From Sclerodactyla briareus (Eukaryota > Echinodermata > Holothuroidea > Dendrochirotida > Sclerodactylidae), in the NCBI GenBank assembly GCA_026419785.1, contig JAODTK010003466.1, positions 1 through 64,000 of the forward strand: 64,000 nucleotides of DNA, written 5' to 3'. The notes beneath the pieces were generated by a model. The model had not been told where the DNA came from and did not search any database. It worked only from the letters and a program-made list of their open reading frames with translations. This document shows, piece after piece, positions 10,981 through 24,060 of the stretch; the first letter of the stretch is position 1, and the number at the start of each line of letters is the position of its first letter. The translations under genes were made by a program, and so were the position numbers.

Positions 10981-13770
10981 CGGCTAAAACCGCTATGCTG
11001 GTGTGAGCTGTTTGGTCCACAATTCATTCTATCTACTAATTCCTGTGTGCTCACAATTGACTTTTGGGGTCCCCCAATTTGCCTTTTTTAGGCTGCCAAT
11101 TGAATCAATTTTGATGATGTTGGTGGACCAAAAAATTGAACATGATGATCATTGACCACTAGGGACATTTCTACCTTGTGAAGGTCAGAGGTCAAAGGTC
11201 ATTGAATAGATCACCAATTGGCCATTTTGTTCACACCTACAATGTATATTCTAAAAAAAGCATTAGATTGTCTTGAACCGCAGTCATAATGTTCGTGTGG
11301 TAGCGCTCCTTTCAGATTGTACACAGATTTTAGATGGAACGTGCATGTATCATGCCATTAGAGGTTGTTAAAACAGTAACATCTGGTGGAAAGAAATATC
11401 ATAGGCCTCTAACAATTTCATACTGTGATGAATGTGGAATCCGATTGGAAACAAAGTTCATTGCCCCTGGGACAACTTTGACCGTGTGAAGGTCAAGTCA
11501 AAGGTTATTAAGAGGGGATAAGAGGGCTATTTTGTTTTAAATCTACAAAATTGTGATTTTCTGCTTGAAGAGGATTTGGACTGTTCTCAAATTGCATGCT
11601 AATGTTTTCTCAAAAGTGCTTCTTCATGGACATGTTCACAAAAATTACTGTCATGTTATTATGACGGTAGTTATAAGGTGGATGCCTGGAAAAGTTGACA
11701 TTATTTCCATATCCGTTCCATGGTTCTCCCATAATTAACTCGGAGATTGACCTCGCAATCTAGCTGTGTACGGTATGCGGCATTCTTTAGACCTTATATA
11801 CCGTATAACACAGGTAGACCGTGCGTGACAAAAACCGCGGGGGACTGTTATTGCGCCACATAACCTTTGAGAGCACTTACGGTTTGTATTCACTCATCTG
11901 GTAATTAACCAAAGTCACAACTGAAAGAACCGCACCTACTGTACGTGCAATACCGACGTACGACGTACGTAAACGTACACAAACACCCGCCGAGCGAGCG
12001 ATTCGCGCAGCCAGTCACTCGCAAGTGACCTTGATATTCCTCGTTCCACGCAATAATCATGGAATTACTCCTAATAGTGTGATGTGTAGTACAGAGATGA
12101 TAAATAAAGATAAATTCAGCAGAAGTTTCATGGCAGATCGGGAGCGATAGATTGCGGAAACCAGATTTTGGAGCAATTTGCAGCGAAGGTTTGAGGCAGA
12201 GGGTTTCGTACTTCGTATCATTGAACGTGTAAGCCTTTATAATCCTGTTAGTACTAGACCTAAGTATGACGATTACACTACAGCACAAGTAACTTAGGCC
12301 TACTATAAGACGTTAAAATCCTATCGCGATCTGAAAACATTTGCAAAACATCGATATGAAACAGGCATGGTGATGGGTTGATACAAACACCCCATTTCCA
12401 AAAGCTCGAATCATGTTTATTTGCAAGGTGTCTCCAGCTATTCAATTTTTTCTGATCTGGCCACGTGTGTCCCTGTACAAATCGCGCAAGGGGAGTTCCG
12501 TAGCTTATGGCCGGGTACTGCTGCTACCGGGGGGTTGTGTAAGTGTGGGAATTAATAGAGCCTTGGAATTACCATTTTTTATTTTTCTCATTAATGCACT
12601 CAAATACAATGGGTTGTCCTGAAAAACATTCCTATGGCCGCAGGAAAAATTGTTGCCGTTGAAGGATTGCCCTTTCGGCGACAGTCACGTAAGCTATGGG
12701 ATGGAAGCAGGCACATATGGCATGGGGTAGCATTATCCCCGTTGGCATGTACCCCCACTGTTTCACATTGTACTTGTGTAGCAGTAGTTGGCAATGCAGC
12801 ACTCCAATGAAGAGTCAGGAGACAATTGGGCTAAGAGCAGGCTGTTTGTTGGGATTGGTATTAGGGGTGGCGTCAGGGATTAGGAGTGGGGTTGAAAGGT
12901 TACGGTGGTTTACTGTTCGAACACAAGATTTGTGATGACATCTGCATTGGAATCTGACTCTACTCTAGCGCTCAGTCCCTTACAACTGTGAACACTAATC
13001 TGATACATCCAAGTACACATGAGAACACATTACAGTATGCAAATCATGGCTGTTTTTGTTTTGCCTGAACTACAACGTTTAGCAGGATTCTCTGAAACGT
13101 GAGGCCAATTTTGACGAAATTTGTATGTATGTATAAGAGTTGGTGGACACCCCTGAACTATTCTTGGGCACAAAACTCACTATAGTAAGGAGGTAATGGC
13201 CTATTTCATTATATTCCTTGTCAGAGCTCGTTAGCAAGATTACAGATGAACGGTAACTGCTATGGAGACTTGGTTTGGCACATAGGTGAAGAGGTCGATG
13301 ACTGATCAGATTTAACAAGCGTAAAAAATAAAACTGCTAAGTAGCTGTCTACTTTGCATATTTATGTGACAATTTCAAGGTTTGTAGTTTTCCTCAACTT
13401 TGACAGTGAGTAATGGTCTAAATCCCATCCTGAATTTTTTAAGAGATTCAGGGTCATTGGAGTCATTCAATGTTCTAATTGCATAATTTATGCAAAATCC
13501 TTGCATTGGTTGGATTTCCATGAAACCTTGTGGGTTTGGTTTACCTTCAGTTCGCAAATTTTCATCATGGATTCTGGGTAATTGGAGGTAATTCAACATA
13601 CTGTCTAATTGCATAATTCTGCGTATGCAAAGTTTGCCGATTCCCATGAAACTTTGGAGATGACTATCCTTTACCTCCAACATATTTGAAATAGACTGGA
13701 AGTTATTCATTGTCTATTTGCATATTCATAAGCTTGATGCGTATGGTCTACCTTCAGTTCCATTTTTTTT
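10981..13770. repeat. Segmental duplication unit B (2.8 kb)
   Basis: Second copy of unit A, shorter because it lacks the 680-bp insert. Its 3' third (13,060-13,770) also belongs to a dispersed family seen at 37,160-38,095 and 47,530-48,455, itself built of ~115-bp subunits containing 'tcattcaatgtgtctaa' and 'tttgcataattta'. Open frames here (for example minus 13,375-13,710) are not conserved in copy A. Confidence 0.75.
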
Positions 13771-14044
13771 GTTTTTTTACATTGACTCGAGTCACTGGGG
13801 GTTTTATTCCTGTGGTGTAATAATTTGCTTCATTCAGTAAAGTTCAAGTGGTAAAGATCCCATGAAATGTGAGACTGTAGAGGGTGGTCTACCATTGGTC
13901 CTTAGATATATATTTGAAATGAGAAAAATGGGTCAATGAAAGTTGAAATATTGCGTCCAATTTGCATAAGTCAGCTAGACAATTTCAAGATTTCAGTCAT
14001 ATTTCACAAAACCTGTACTCCTCGGTAGACATTGTCACAATTCA
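13771..14044. repeat. 3' part of the dispersed 'gcataat' repeat
   Basis: Continues the family of 37,900-38,120: 'gaaatgtgagactg', 'ggtctaccattggtcct', 'gagatatt'-like and 'aaaatgggtcaatgaaagtt' are shared in order. Non-coding. Confidence 0.6.
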
Positions 14045-15062
14045 GTGAATTTTGAAATTGTTCACTGGTTATTAACTGTCCTATTAAATGCTAATACAAA
14101 ATCTGGAAGCAAGAACATGGAATGCCTTGTAAGTGTTTGCATTGTGACTAATAGAAAACCATTGATCGTGCAACCAGGTGGGACTCTGGGGGTGATCGCC
14201 TTGTATACCCTTGAAACCATATCTTTCTGAACAAGTTGAAGTTTACAAAATAATACAAGAATGTCTAAATTTCCCGTAATAGCGGGAGGGAAGATCAATA
14301 TTGTTCATTTATTTTTACTTTGGCCTAAGTTGAGCCTGGCCTTGGAGACTAAAAGTTGGGTAAATGATAAAATGGTAAAGTTAAACAACAGTTGTCAGTA
14401 CTGTTTTAATCCGCATGACTGACTGTGTTTCAGTGGGTTCCACACTTCCAATAACAACATTGTTTACATTGGGAGTATTCAGTCTTCTGTGAGGCTAGTA
14501 AAATAGGGCCTCAGGCCAAGGGCATATGGCCCAAACTATTTTTTGGGTTTGTATGCCTTGAGTTCAACACACCTCTGCTTTTCTCCAAATTTTTAGCACA
14601 ACCTTTCACCCCCGCAAGCCACTACCCATTTTTCAGCTACCTGTATCCATGGATGTTCACAAGCCAACCACGGCTTGATGGTTTTGGCCGGCCCGCCTGC
14701 CTAAAATATAACCAACCTACTCCTGATCTTCCCAATCCATGATACCGGCGCTAATGCAATCTGTGTGACCTTTCTATTCTAACCATAGAACGCTCGATGA
14801 TTCTCGATACAACGCCAACTATCAGAAGGCCAAGCCTGTATTTGGCGCCAAAAAATTGTCACAGCTTTTAAAAGACTTATTTAGTAGCATTTTTTTTTTC
14901 TATAAACTCCAGGTGTGTAAATGAGTCCTGAGGTGCTAATTAAAATCATTGACCACATCGAAGATAGATCAAAGGAACTAAAGAATCAAGTCAGACAATT
15001 TCGTCCATATTTCCTTCCACAAAACTATAACTCCTTCTGTACTTGTCCAAAGTTCCTATGTA
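14045..15062. repeat. Tandem duplication unit C (1.0 kb)
   Basis: Direct duplicate of 15,063-16,150. Both begin with 'ttgttcactggttattaact'-like text, run through 'catggaatgccttgta', 'ccaggtgggac', 'tctttctgaacaagt', 'gcctggccttggag', 'gactgtgtttcagt' and end with 'aaggaactaaagaat'. The first ~170 bp also occur at 38,120-38,285, 50,285-50,430 and 50,640-50,740. Confidence 0.8.
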
Positions 15063-16150
15063 TTTGAAAATGTTCACTGTTATTAGACTGTTCCTATTGA
15101 TGCTAATAAAAAATCGGGAGCAAGACATGAATGCCTTGTAATTGTTCGCATTTGACTAAAGAAAAACCATCTTATCGTGCCAAAAAAAAAAAAACCAGGC
15201 GGGACACTGAGTGATCGCTCTTGTACCCTGGAATCTTTCTGAACAAGTACAAGTTACAATTACTACCTGAATGTCTAAATTTTCCAAAATAGTGGGAGGG
15301 GACGATCACTATGTTTGATCATTTATTTCTTCTTGGCATAAGTAGCCTGGCCTTGGAGGCTAAAGATGGGCTAATGAGATACGGGTAAAGTTAAACTAGA
15401 CCATGAGTCCAGTACAGTTAGATCCTCAATGCCTGACTGTGTTTCAGTTGGGGTTACACACACTTCCACATAACAGACTTGTTTACCTTGGGAGTATTCA
15501 GTCCTCTGTTGAGGACTGGTAGTTAGGCTTCAGGCCAAGGGGAACAAAACAACTGTTGGCCCCAAACTATTTCTTTGGTTGACATCCCGGGTATGCCTAG
15601 AGTTCGACCTACTGGTACTGCTTCTACAAGTTTTAGCCACAGCCATTTCAAGCCTATACCCCCCACTACCCATTCAGCTGACCCTGTATCCAAGGACGTT
15701 TCGGCCAACCAGTGCTGTATGTTTTGGCCACCTGCCTTAAATATAACCTCATACTCCTATTGGATAAAAAAATTTCATTCCATAATTCTGACGTCTGGCG
15801 CTAATGCAATACTATGTGACCTGTTCTACCATAGAACCTCAAAGATTCTCGATACAATGCCATCTAATGTTTATAGAGAAGGCCAAGCAGTGAATATGGA
15901 ACCCAAAGAAGTGTCACAGCCTTTTAACGACCTGAAAATATTATTAACATTTTCTTTTATAAACTCAGGTGTGTATGAGCCTGAGGTGCTGAATTACAAT
16001 CATTGACCACAGCTCGGATAGGTCAAGGAACTAAAGAATCAAAAGCATTCACATGAAAGTTTCCTGCGTAAGTCATGATGCTCTTGTTGATCATTCTGAA
16101 GTGAAATATTATGAACATTTACTTGAGTTTTTGAGCTACAGCACTACAGC
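15063..16150. repeat. Tandem duplication unit D (1.1 kb)
   Basis: Second copy of unit C. The open frame at 15,575-16,006 (+) is not kept in C (one-base indels) and resembles no family, so I do not call it a gene. Confidence 0.8.
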
Positions 16151-16179
16151 ATTGGTGCTCTTTGTTCAATTTCCCTAAG

Positions 16180-16465
16180 CTGCCTATGAAACAGGGGGGG
16201 GTTCCATAAGCTGTCCCTATGAACCGTGGGGGGGGGGGGGTTTCATAAGCTGCCTTGAACCGTGAGGGGGGCATGCAAGACCCAAATTGCCACCCCCACG
16301 CGTAGCAACACCCCACTATGATCAGGAGGTACATATAGGCGGGTCTGGTACTAGTCCGTTTGCAAACATATCAGGAATAATAATAACATGACTTTGGACG
16401 AATTTGTACTGTCTTCACTTTGGGGAAATATTTATATTGGGGAGGGGGGGGGGGGGGAGTGGAAG
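16180..16465. repeat. G-rich low-complexity patch
   Basis: Three near-repeats of 'cataagctgcc.tatgaac' each followed by a run of Gs (16,193-16,201, 16,221-16,240, 16,263-16,271) and a longer G run at 16,441-16,459. G runs of this kind can fold as quadruplexes and are error-prone in sequencing. Confidence 0.6.
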
Positions 16466-16511
16466 CCACCCAGATTTTTATGAAGGGGGCAACACAACAC
16501 TTTGTAGGTCG

Positions 16512-16635
16512 AAAATATAACACTAAATGAGAGGAAGTATAACTCAAGAAGAGGCGTTTCTTGCTTGCAATTGCCAATCAGAATTTGTCCACTATGCAGT
16601 GATGCAGGCTTCAAATAGGGCTACATTTTCAATTT
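16512..16635. repeat. Dispersed repeat, copy of 7.6 kb
   Basis: Direct copy of 7,617-7,732. No coding capacity. Confidence 0.75.
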
Positions 16636-19189
16636 TCATAACTGCCTCTGAAAACCTGTGGGAGTTGCGTACAAGACAAAAATTGACACCCCCACCCATA
16701 GCAACCACCACTCACTGATCAGGAGGTAACCTATGGGCTTGTCACTGGTGCTAGTCCAATACTCAAACTAATCAGTAATAATAATAAAATGACAATTCAG
16801 AATTTGTAACTGTCTTCACTGGGGGAAAGATTTTTTGGTTGGCTATATGCGTGTTCTCACTCTGTACAATGAACGTTGCAGAGATAGAAAGATGGTCCTG
16901 TTGGGACCTGGATGACCCTTGACCTGATTCCAAAAAGCAAAAAGGGTGAATCTTCATCATGTGTACATTCACACACTTAATTTGAACTTAATAGATTCTT
17001 GCATTCATTAGAATCATGCTGACGAGCAGGATGTTCAAATGCCAATTTATCACAGTGGGGTTTTAGCGTCTTGCCTTCCACATCCATGCATGTGATAAGA
17101 GTATCGTAGTATTTAGTGTCATTGACTTTTTTGTTTGTCTTAACAAGATGCATCTGGCCATCACAAAAAAAACATGCAAAATCACCAGGGTCATTAGGTC
17201 AAATGAGTCCGAAAGGTCATAAGGTCAAATGACGGTCAAAATGAGGTCACCAGAAGTATTTCACCCAGACGAACAGATTTTCCATTACGACAGTCCTCCA
17301 ATGTTTTTTGCCAGAGATCTTGCTGAAGTCCTATGGTGACCTTCAATGATTTTGACCTGACACCAAGAATTAGGGTTCATCCTCACATACATGCTAAACC
17401 GCAACCAATTTGAACATGACTAGATACTCGCGTCGTTTTCAATATCGTGCTGACATGCGTTTTGAACTTTGCCCTCTCTGGACCTTGAATGAACTTGATC
17501 GGGCACCAAAACAATAGGGTCATCCTCCCCATATGTGCAACCCACAACCTAAGTTGAACTTGATACCAGTTTGCGTAAGTTAGATATCGTGTGACAAGGG
17601 TGTCACACACCCACATACACACACACACCACACCACACACATATGCATACGCACGGTGCATGACTGCATAGTTCATGTGCATTCGCCAAGGAATCAAAAT
17701 GTAAATCATCGAAATTTTACATCCGAGGACCACAAGATGACCTCACATTTTGTTCCGGACCCAATAGTGTCTACTATACACGAGTACGTTCACATCAGAC
17801 ATGGTTAGAAAGATCACTTGTAATGCAAATTTGACCATAGATGACCTCAGAATGACACCACGGTTGGCCTGACCAGATATCGTCTACATTAACAAAGTTT
17901 TGTTGAAGTCCGACAGACTTTGAAAATCTAAAAAATCATGCACATAAAGCAGTCTCCAGTCAGGTCCAAGATGTCCCTATGGCAGACCTGTGTGCCAAGT
18001 TCCGGCTCATTCCGACAAAGGGTTTTTCAATATTATTCCATAATGGTGTCTTCCCAGCAAACAGGAAATTAGCAAGAAGACAGTGACGCTGAAATCATAA
18101 TGTCTCAAATATAATGATAACAGAAAACATTGAATGACAGGGCCTGGAAAAGGGACACAAAGTGTGTATAGAAATGCAAGGATCGTCTGTACAAACCCAT
18201 CAAAGGATAAATTCATTGAGATGGAAAGAAATGTATTAACAGATCATATCCACAAGTTGTTAGTCTAACTAAATGTTATAAAGAAATAAATTTCTATCCC
18301 TGAAGGGGATTTGGAATAATCAAGCGATATGATACAGCTGTTCAGTAGAGTATATTTTACCTTCTATATTCTAACCTTTCAATTATATGTGGTACTTATA
18401 TTATTCACCAAAGTATAGACCAGAGCACTACAGGTATTACTTCTATGAAACAAGCATGGTACTTACAAACCTTTAAAATAACCTGCAATTCAATGCAAGT
18501 GATAAATTTCCTTACAGAGCCCCCAATATTGCCTGGGTGGGGGAACAATTGAGTGCCGTGCAAGGGCAGGTGAGAAATGCTGCTTCTCGTAATGAAACTA
18601 AGATTATAGGATAGCTAGTTGATCCTCAATTCATCATCATCATAAACAGTTTGACGTCAGAAGTCCAGCTAGCATGTGTTAGACGGAGGAGCACTCTGAT
18701 GGTAATCTCTCTTCCACTCTAATCTATCCCAGGCTAGGCATAGCTAAATATACTACAGTAACTGGACCTTAGACCTCTTAACCAGTTGCCACCTTCTAAT
18801 TTTTCCTTTTCAACTGACCGCCGGAACCATCTAAGTCAACTTCGGACACGAGTGGCAAATATTTACCAGACCCAAGTGATACTCTTAGCTCAATGAAGAT
18901 TTTATCCTTAAAGTCACTTCACAATTCCATCTGACCATCCTCATATCATTCTCTCGAGTCAATCAACGTCTTCTTCTCAACTGCCCGTGTCTCATACATA
19001 GAGTACTCTACACTTCTAACACAAAGCCTCAAAGACTGCCCTCATCCGAAAAGCGAACACTCTGGAAGTGAGCAGTCGCAACAGTTCTCGAACTTTTTGA
19101 TTCCTGACGAAGTCAGAGGAATCTATGCAGTCACGTTGTGTGTGTGTGTGTGTGGGTGTGTGTGTGACGCCCCGACTTTGTAAACAAGA
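16636..19189. other. Repeat-rich, no gene seen
   Basis: Contains many AGGTCA/GGTCAT motifs (17,180-17,360, 17,730-17,990), a CA-rich microsatellite at about 17,606-17,645 and a GT microsatellite at 19,135-19,165. Short frames only. Nothing resembling a conserved exon was found. Confidence 0.5.
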
Positions 19190-21430
19190 TAACCTGATCA
19201 GGTCTGGGTAGGTCAGGCTATACTTGGTATGTGTGTTTCCCATGTGAGTACATTGACCCGATTGTTTTGGGTTTCAGGTCAATGTCATCTGAGGTCACCA
19301 GAGGTCAAAAGTTCTGAAAACTTGTAACAACGATAAGTCAGAATGGTTGGTACGCGATCAAGTTGAAATTGAGAGTGTATAGCTTTATTATGGGGAGGAC
19401 AGGAACCCTATTTTTTGGTTAGGGTCGGGATGTGAATTTTGGTCGAAAAATAGAAAAATTGATATTCTGGCCAATTTTGGCTGTTAAACACGATAACTCA
19501 ACCCCAACGGATGGATGAAGCTCATATTTGGTAGGTGGTTCCCCATGATGAGTTATGAAACCCTATGTTTGGGGTCAGGTCGAGCGTCATCTAAAGGTCA
19601 CCAGAGGTCAAGTCGGAAAACCTGTGAAACACGATAAGTTCCAGAATGGTTGGTCTGATCGGAATGAAATTAGGTGTATAGAATTATTATGGGGAGTACA
19701 AAGACCCAATTGTTTTTGGTAGGTCGGATGTGAATTTTGGTCAAGAACGGAAAATTTGTGAAAATTTGATTATTTTGGCCAATTGGCTGTAAAACCACGC
19801 TAACTCGACCCCACTGGATGGATGAAACGCTTCATACTTGGATGTGTGTTCCCCAGTGATGAGTTAATGAACCCTATTGTTTGGGGTCAGGTCAGAGGTC
19901 ATCTGAGGTTCACCAGAGGTCAATCAAAGTCTGAAAAAACTTGTAAACATGATAAGTCCAGAAGGATTGTCTGATCAAGTTGAAATTAGGGTATAGCTTT
20001 CTTATGGGGAGTACAGGAACCCTATTGTTTTTGGTTCAGGTCGGGAGTGAAGGTGAATTTTGGTCGAAACGGAGAAAAATTTGTGAAGAAATTCGATATT
20101 TTGCGCCAAATTTGGCTTGTAAACCGCTAAACTCGGACCCCACCGGGGATGTCTGAATCTCATACTTGGAGTGTGTTCCCCATAATGTTTAATGATCCTG
20201 TTGTTTTGGGGCTAGTCAGAGGGTCTCCAGAGGGGTCGAAGTCTTGAAAAACCCTGAAAACACGATAAGAGGTCAGAATGGTTTCTGATCAAGTTGAAAT
20301 TAGGGTATAGCTTTTGATGGGGGTACAGGAACCCCTAGTGTTTTGGTTACGGTAAGGAGTGAATTTTGGTCGAAACGAGGAAGGTGAAATTTGTGAAAAT
20401 TTGATATTTTGGCCAATTGTGGCTTGTAAACACGATAACCTCGACCCCACCTGGAGGGATGAAGCTATACTGGTATGTTGTGTTCTCATGATGAGTACAT
20501 GAACCCTATTGTTCGGGGTCAGGTCAGAGGTTCATCTGAGGTCACCAGAGGTCAAAGTCTGAAAACCGTGTAACACGATAAGTCCAGAATGGTGGTCGAT
20601 CAAGTTGAAATCGGTTGTATACGCTTCTTATGGGGAGTACAGGAACCCTCTTGTTTCTGGTTAGGTCGGAGTGAATTCTGGTCGAAAATGGAATGTGAAA
20701 ATTTGATATTTTGCGAGCAATTTTGGCTTGTAAACAACGATAACTAGAACCCCACCGGATGGATGAAGCTCATACTGGATGTGAATGTTCCCCATGATGA
20801 GTACATTGAACCATGTTGTTTTGGGGTAGGTCAGAGGTTATCTGATGGCACCAGAGGTCAAAGGACTGAAAAAACCTTTTAAACACGATAAGTCCAGAAT
20901 GCGTTGGTTCTGATCAAGGTGAAATTAGGGGTATAGCTTTCTTTTCGGGGTCATGAACCCTATTGTTTTGGTTCAGGTCAGGAAGGGTGAATTTTGATCG
21001 AAAGTTAGAAAATGATATTTTGGCCAATTTGGCTTGTAAACACGATAAACTTGACCCACCTGGATGGATGAAGCTCATATTAGTATGTTTGTTTCCCATG
21101 ATTAAGTAAATGAACCCTATGGTTTTTGGGGTAGGTACAGAGTTCATCTGATGTCACTAGAGGTCAAAGTCTGGCAAACATGTAAACACGGAATAAGTCC
21201 AGGAATGGTTGGTCTGATCAGGTTGAAATTAGGTGGTATCTTCCTATTGGGAGTACAGGACCCTATTGTTTTGGTAAAAAGGCGGGGTGAATTGAGGTCA
21301 TACTTGGCTTCACTAGCGTCCCATGCCCAATGATGAGTGCATGAAACCCTATTTTAGGGGTAGGTCGGAGGGTCATCTAAGGTTTACCAGAGTTTTCAAA
21401 AGTCTGAAAACCTTTGAAATTTAGTGTGTA
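19190..21430. repeat. Tandem array, ~305-bp unit, ~7 copies
   Basis: A 'tggatggatgaagctcat'-type block recurs at about 19,509, 19,815, 20,145, 20,453, 20,758 and 21,061, spaced close to 305 bp. Each unit also holds 'gaaccctattgtttt', 'aggtcagaggtcatctgagg', 'cacgataagtccagaatgg' and 'gaattttggtcgaaa'. Units differ chiefly by one-base indels. Diverged relatives lie at 56,440-57,065. Non-coding. Confidence 0.85.
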
Positions 21431-22554
21431 GCTTTCTTACCAAGGGTACAGGACCCTATAGGGGTTGGTAAAGATTGAGGAAAATTTGTCGAACGTGTAT
21501 GTTGCCCATTAATGAGCGTGTTTACTATCTCCCGTTTGTCCCTGTGTCTGGCTATGGGTTGACAGAAACAGTCAAAGGAATCACTAAGACTTGGCTTCTG
21601 GTCACCCAGTCTAATCCTATCACGAACATTTCCGAGAATAATTGTTTGAAATCAGATTGCACATCTGAATTCTTGAGAGCTGCCAAATAAGACAATCAGA
21701 ATCATGATATGTCTGAAGGAGTCTCGAAGAGTCTGGTATTCCAATCTCAGCATATTCTGTTCTTTCACAGTACTCCCAAGGTAACTCCAATCATGTGAGA
21801 CTACTGAGGATTAATGAGATAACAGGACACATCCGAGGTGTTCGTCATTGAGAGGAGGCAGGACAGAGGTTACGTAGTGGCAGGTCCTACAGACACCCCA
21901 AGTAGAGCAATCCGATCACTCTAGAGAGATAGAAGAAGGTGGATAACATTGGTTAAGACGGGGCAAAAAGACACTATCCATTTTGGCCACTCCGCCCAGG
22001 GCTATTGTGATGTGCAGTGTCTATGTCTATTCTATCTACTCACAGCCTTCGAGGATTTAATTGAAAACATTGCTGACCAAGTGAAGGGTCATCTAGGGGT
22101 TAATATTTTGGCTATGTGTGGAAAAAACCCAAAATGTTCGCCTTCAACTGGAGGAGGAAAATGAAGTTGGTCATTATTACCGGGGACCAATTGCTACATA
22201 TGGGGGATTTAGGGATTCAAAGATCAAAGGTCATCTAGGGGTCATTTTGGTAATGGTAATTTTGAGGGATGAAACAGATGCTCTTGTATCAGGTTGAATT
22301 GGATGATCATGGGACAGGAGTTCAGTATTTCATTAACCAATGGTACACATGGTATGTTCAAGAATTTTAGAGTTCAAAGGTCATCTAGGGTTCCATTTTA
22401 GCAGTTTTTAGAACAGTCAGACAGCGCTTCTTTTAGGCAGTATTAAACGGGACCAATCGTGAACAGTTGGTTTGTCAGATGAGGCCGATTGCGAGGTCAA
22501 GCTGCTCCTCCTGGAGGTTACTCTGAATGATCAGACAGCATTCGATTTCACCAA
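21431..22554. other. Diverged repeats, no gene seen
   Basis: 22,050-22,400 holds units of the 'tcaaaggtcatctaggg' family also found at 23,540-24,060, 42,060-42,250, 49,795-50,230 (reverse) and 61,440-62,260. The rest is unassigned. Confidence 0.5.
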
Positions 22555-23530
22555 TTGCTGACGACAATCAAATATTTTTTGGCCTTTGTCATTCAAGAAA
22601 TCCAACTCCTTCCTGCTGTGTCTGCAATTGTGGAATGTGTCACTGATAATGAAGCATGGAGACTCGAACAAATTGAAACTGAACGGACTGCAAAAGTGGG
22701 ACCGATGTCATTGTCATTCGCTCCAAAATTTTGTACTATTGTCTGCCTGACTGAAATTCCTTGCCATTACATCTGCTCCAGTGCCATTGTGCCGTCGCAA
22801 TCTGCCAGGATTATTGATGTCATGTTTGATGTACATGTGTTCAGGTTCACGTTTGGGCAACACATTGGAAGCATGTGCCGTGCCTTTCACTTCTTTCTGC
22901 GGAAAATGGTCCGAATAGAAAGTTTCTTTCAATGAAACCTGCTCTATCTACCCATTGTTCAAACGCTGGTTGTGACATCGAAGCTTGATTATGTACTTCC
23001 CCTGCTGGTACTGACTACCCGATGTTCATTTCCAAACGCGCTCAGAATTGCTGGGTCATCTAGTATTTACTGCGGCACAAAAAAAAACATCACACCATAG
23101 TCACCCCTCCAGTTCTGCAACAGCTCATTGGTTACCAGTTGCCCTTATCGCATTTGGAATTCAAGCTCCTGTAATGCTTTATAAAATCCCGAAATTATAG
23201 GCACCGCAGTACTTATGCAGTTTAATCACAACCCCTTATTTCTGCTTCCTTCCCCGTTCACTTCGATCTTCGGGCAAGGGCCTTCCAGTGTACCCCGAAA
23301 ATTGAAGCGTGCAACTTATGGGCCGCCTTTCATTTTCTGTAGCAGCTCTTGAACTCTGGAACAAACTTCAGTTGGATATCAAATATCCGCCAAATGTCAG
23401 CACTTTTAAGAGAAGACTAAAAGCCTATCTGTTCTTGAGAGCAATTCCAATTGATCAGCGCCACTGAGCATTGTTTTCCACTTGGATATATTAGGCGCTG
23501 TATAAGTTTCTTGATAGATTGATTGATTAG
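22555..23530 (+). pseudogene. LINE (L2/CR1-like) RT 3' fragment
   Basis: Translation shows the C-terminal part of a non-LTR retrotransposon polyprotein: AIVPSQSARIIDVMFD near 22,785-22,835, HIGSMCRAFHFFLRKM near 22,863-22,910, then, in shifting frames, VVTSKLDY (about 22,970), NSSLVTSC/LIGYQLPL-type text, APQYLC-like, and ALELWNKL near 23,345. The unit ends in 'aggcgctgtataagt' and a (gatt)n tail at 23,512-23,530, typical of an L2-type 3' end. Several frame breaks; 5' truncated. It has lost catalytic RT motifs and is dead. Confidence 0.8.
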
Positions 23531-24060
23531 TATCATGAGAACAAGGTGAGATTACTGGCAAAGGTCATCTAGGAGTTTCAGCAATTTTATGGAAAATTTC
23601 TATGATTAATTGGGGTTCATAGTTCTTCAGTGGCATCACTGACTAAAGGGTGTTTAACTTCTGGGGTCAAATGGTCATTTAAACATATTATGTAGAATCG
23701 ACAATGTGCGAAGAGGGGTGTCAGGAAATCTAAGGGTAAAGGTCATCTAGGGTAAATTTCGACCAGTCATTAAACGTGGCGTCCGCATTCTTATATACAG
23801 AATGGATTGACGATCATGAAAGTTGGACTGGCCAGCATTAGGCCTATTGTGATGAAATGATGACTGATGACATATGAGGGTATTCAGGAAGAGTTTGAGG
23901 TCAGAGGCCATCTAGAGCCATTCTGGCATGTTTGTTCAAACGGTCAAGGGACTTCTACTAAAATAGATTGGATATGACCATGAGAGTGATCAGTATTAGA
24001 TCATCCCATGGTATATATGAGATGTTAAGAATTGAGGTCAAAGCTATCTTGGGGTCAATT
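23531..24060. repeat. GGTCATCTAGG-family tandem repeat
   Basis: Three to four diverged units, each with 'aggtcatctagg', 'gatgatcatgaaagttgg'-like text and a 'ttcaggaa' block. Same family as 61,440-62,260. Confidence 0.6.

Noticed and set aside
22714-22932. Minus-strand 72-codon frame
   Set aside because: Antisense shadow of the LINE RT fragment on the plus strand.
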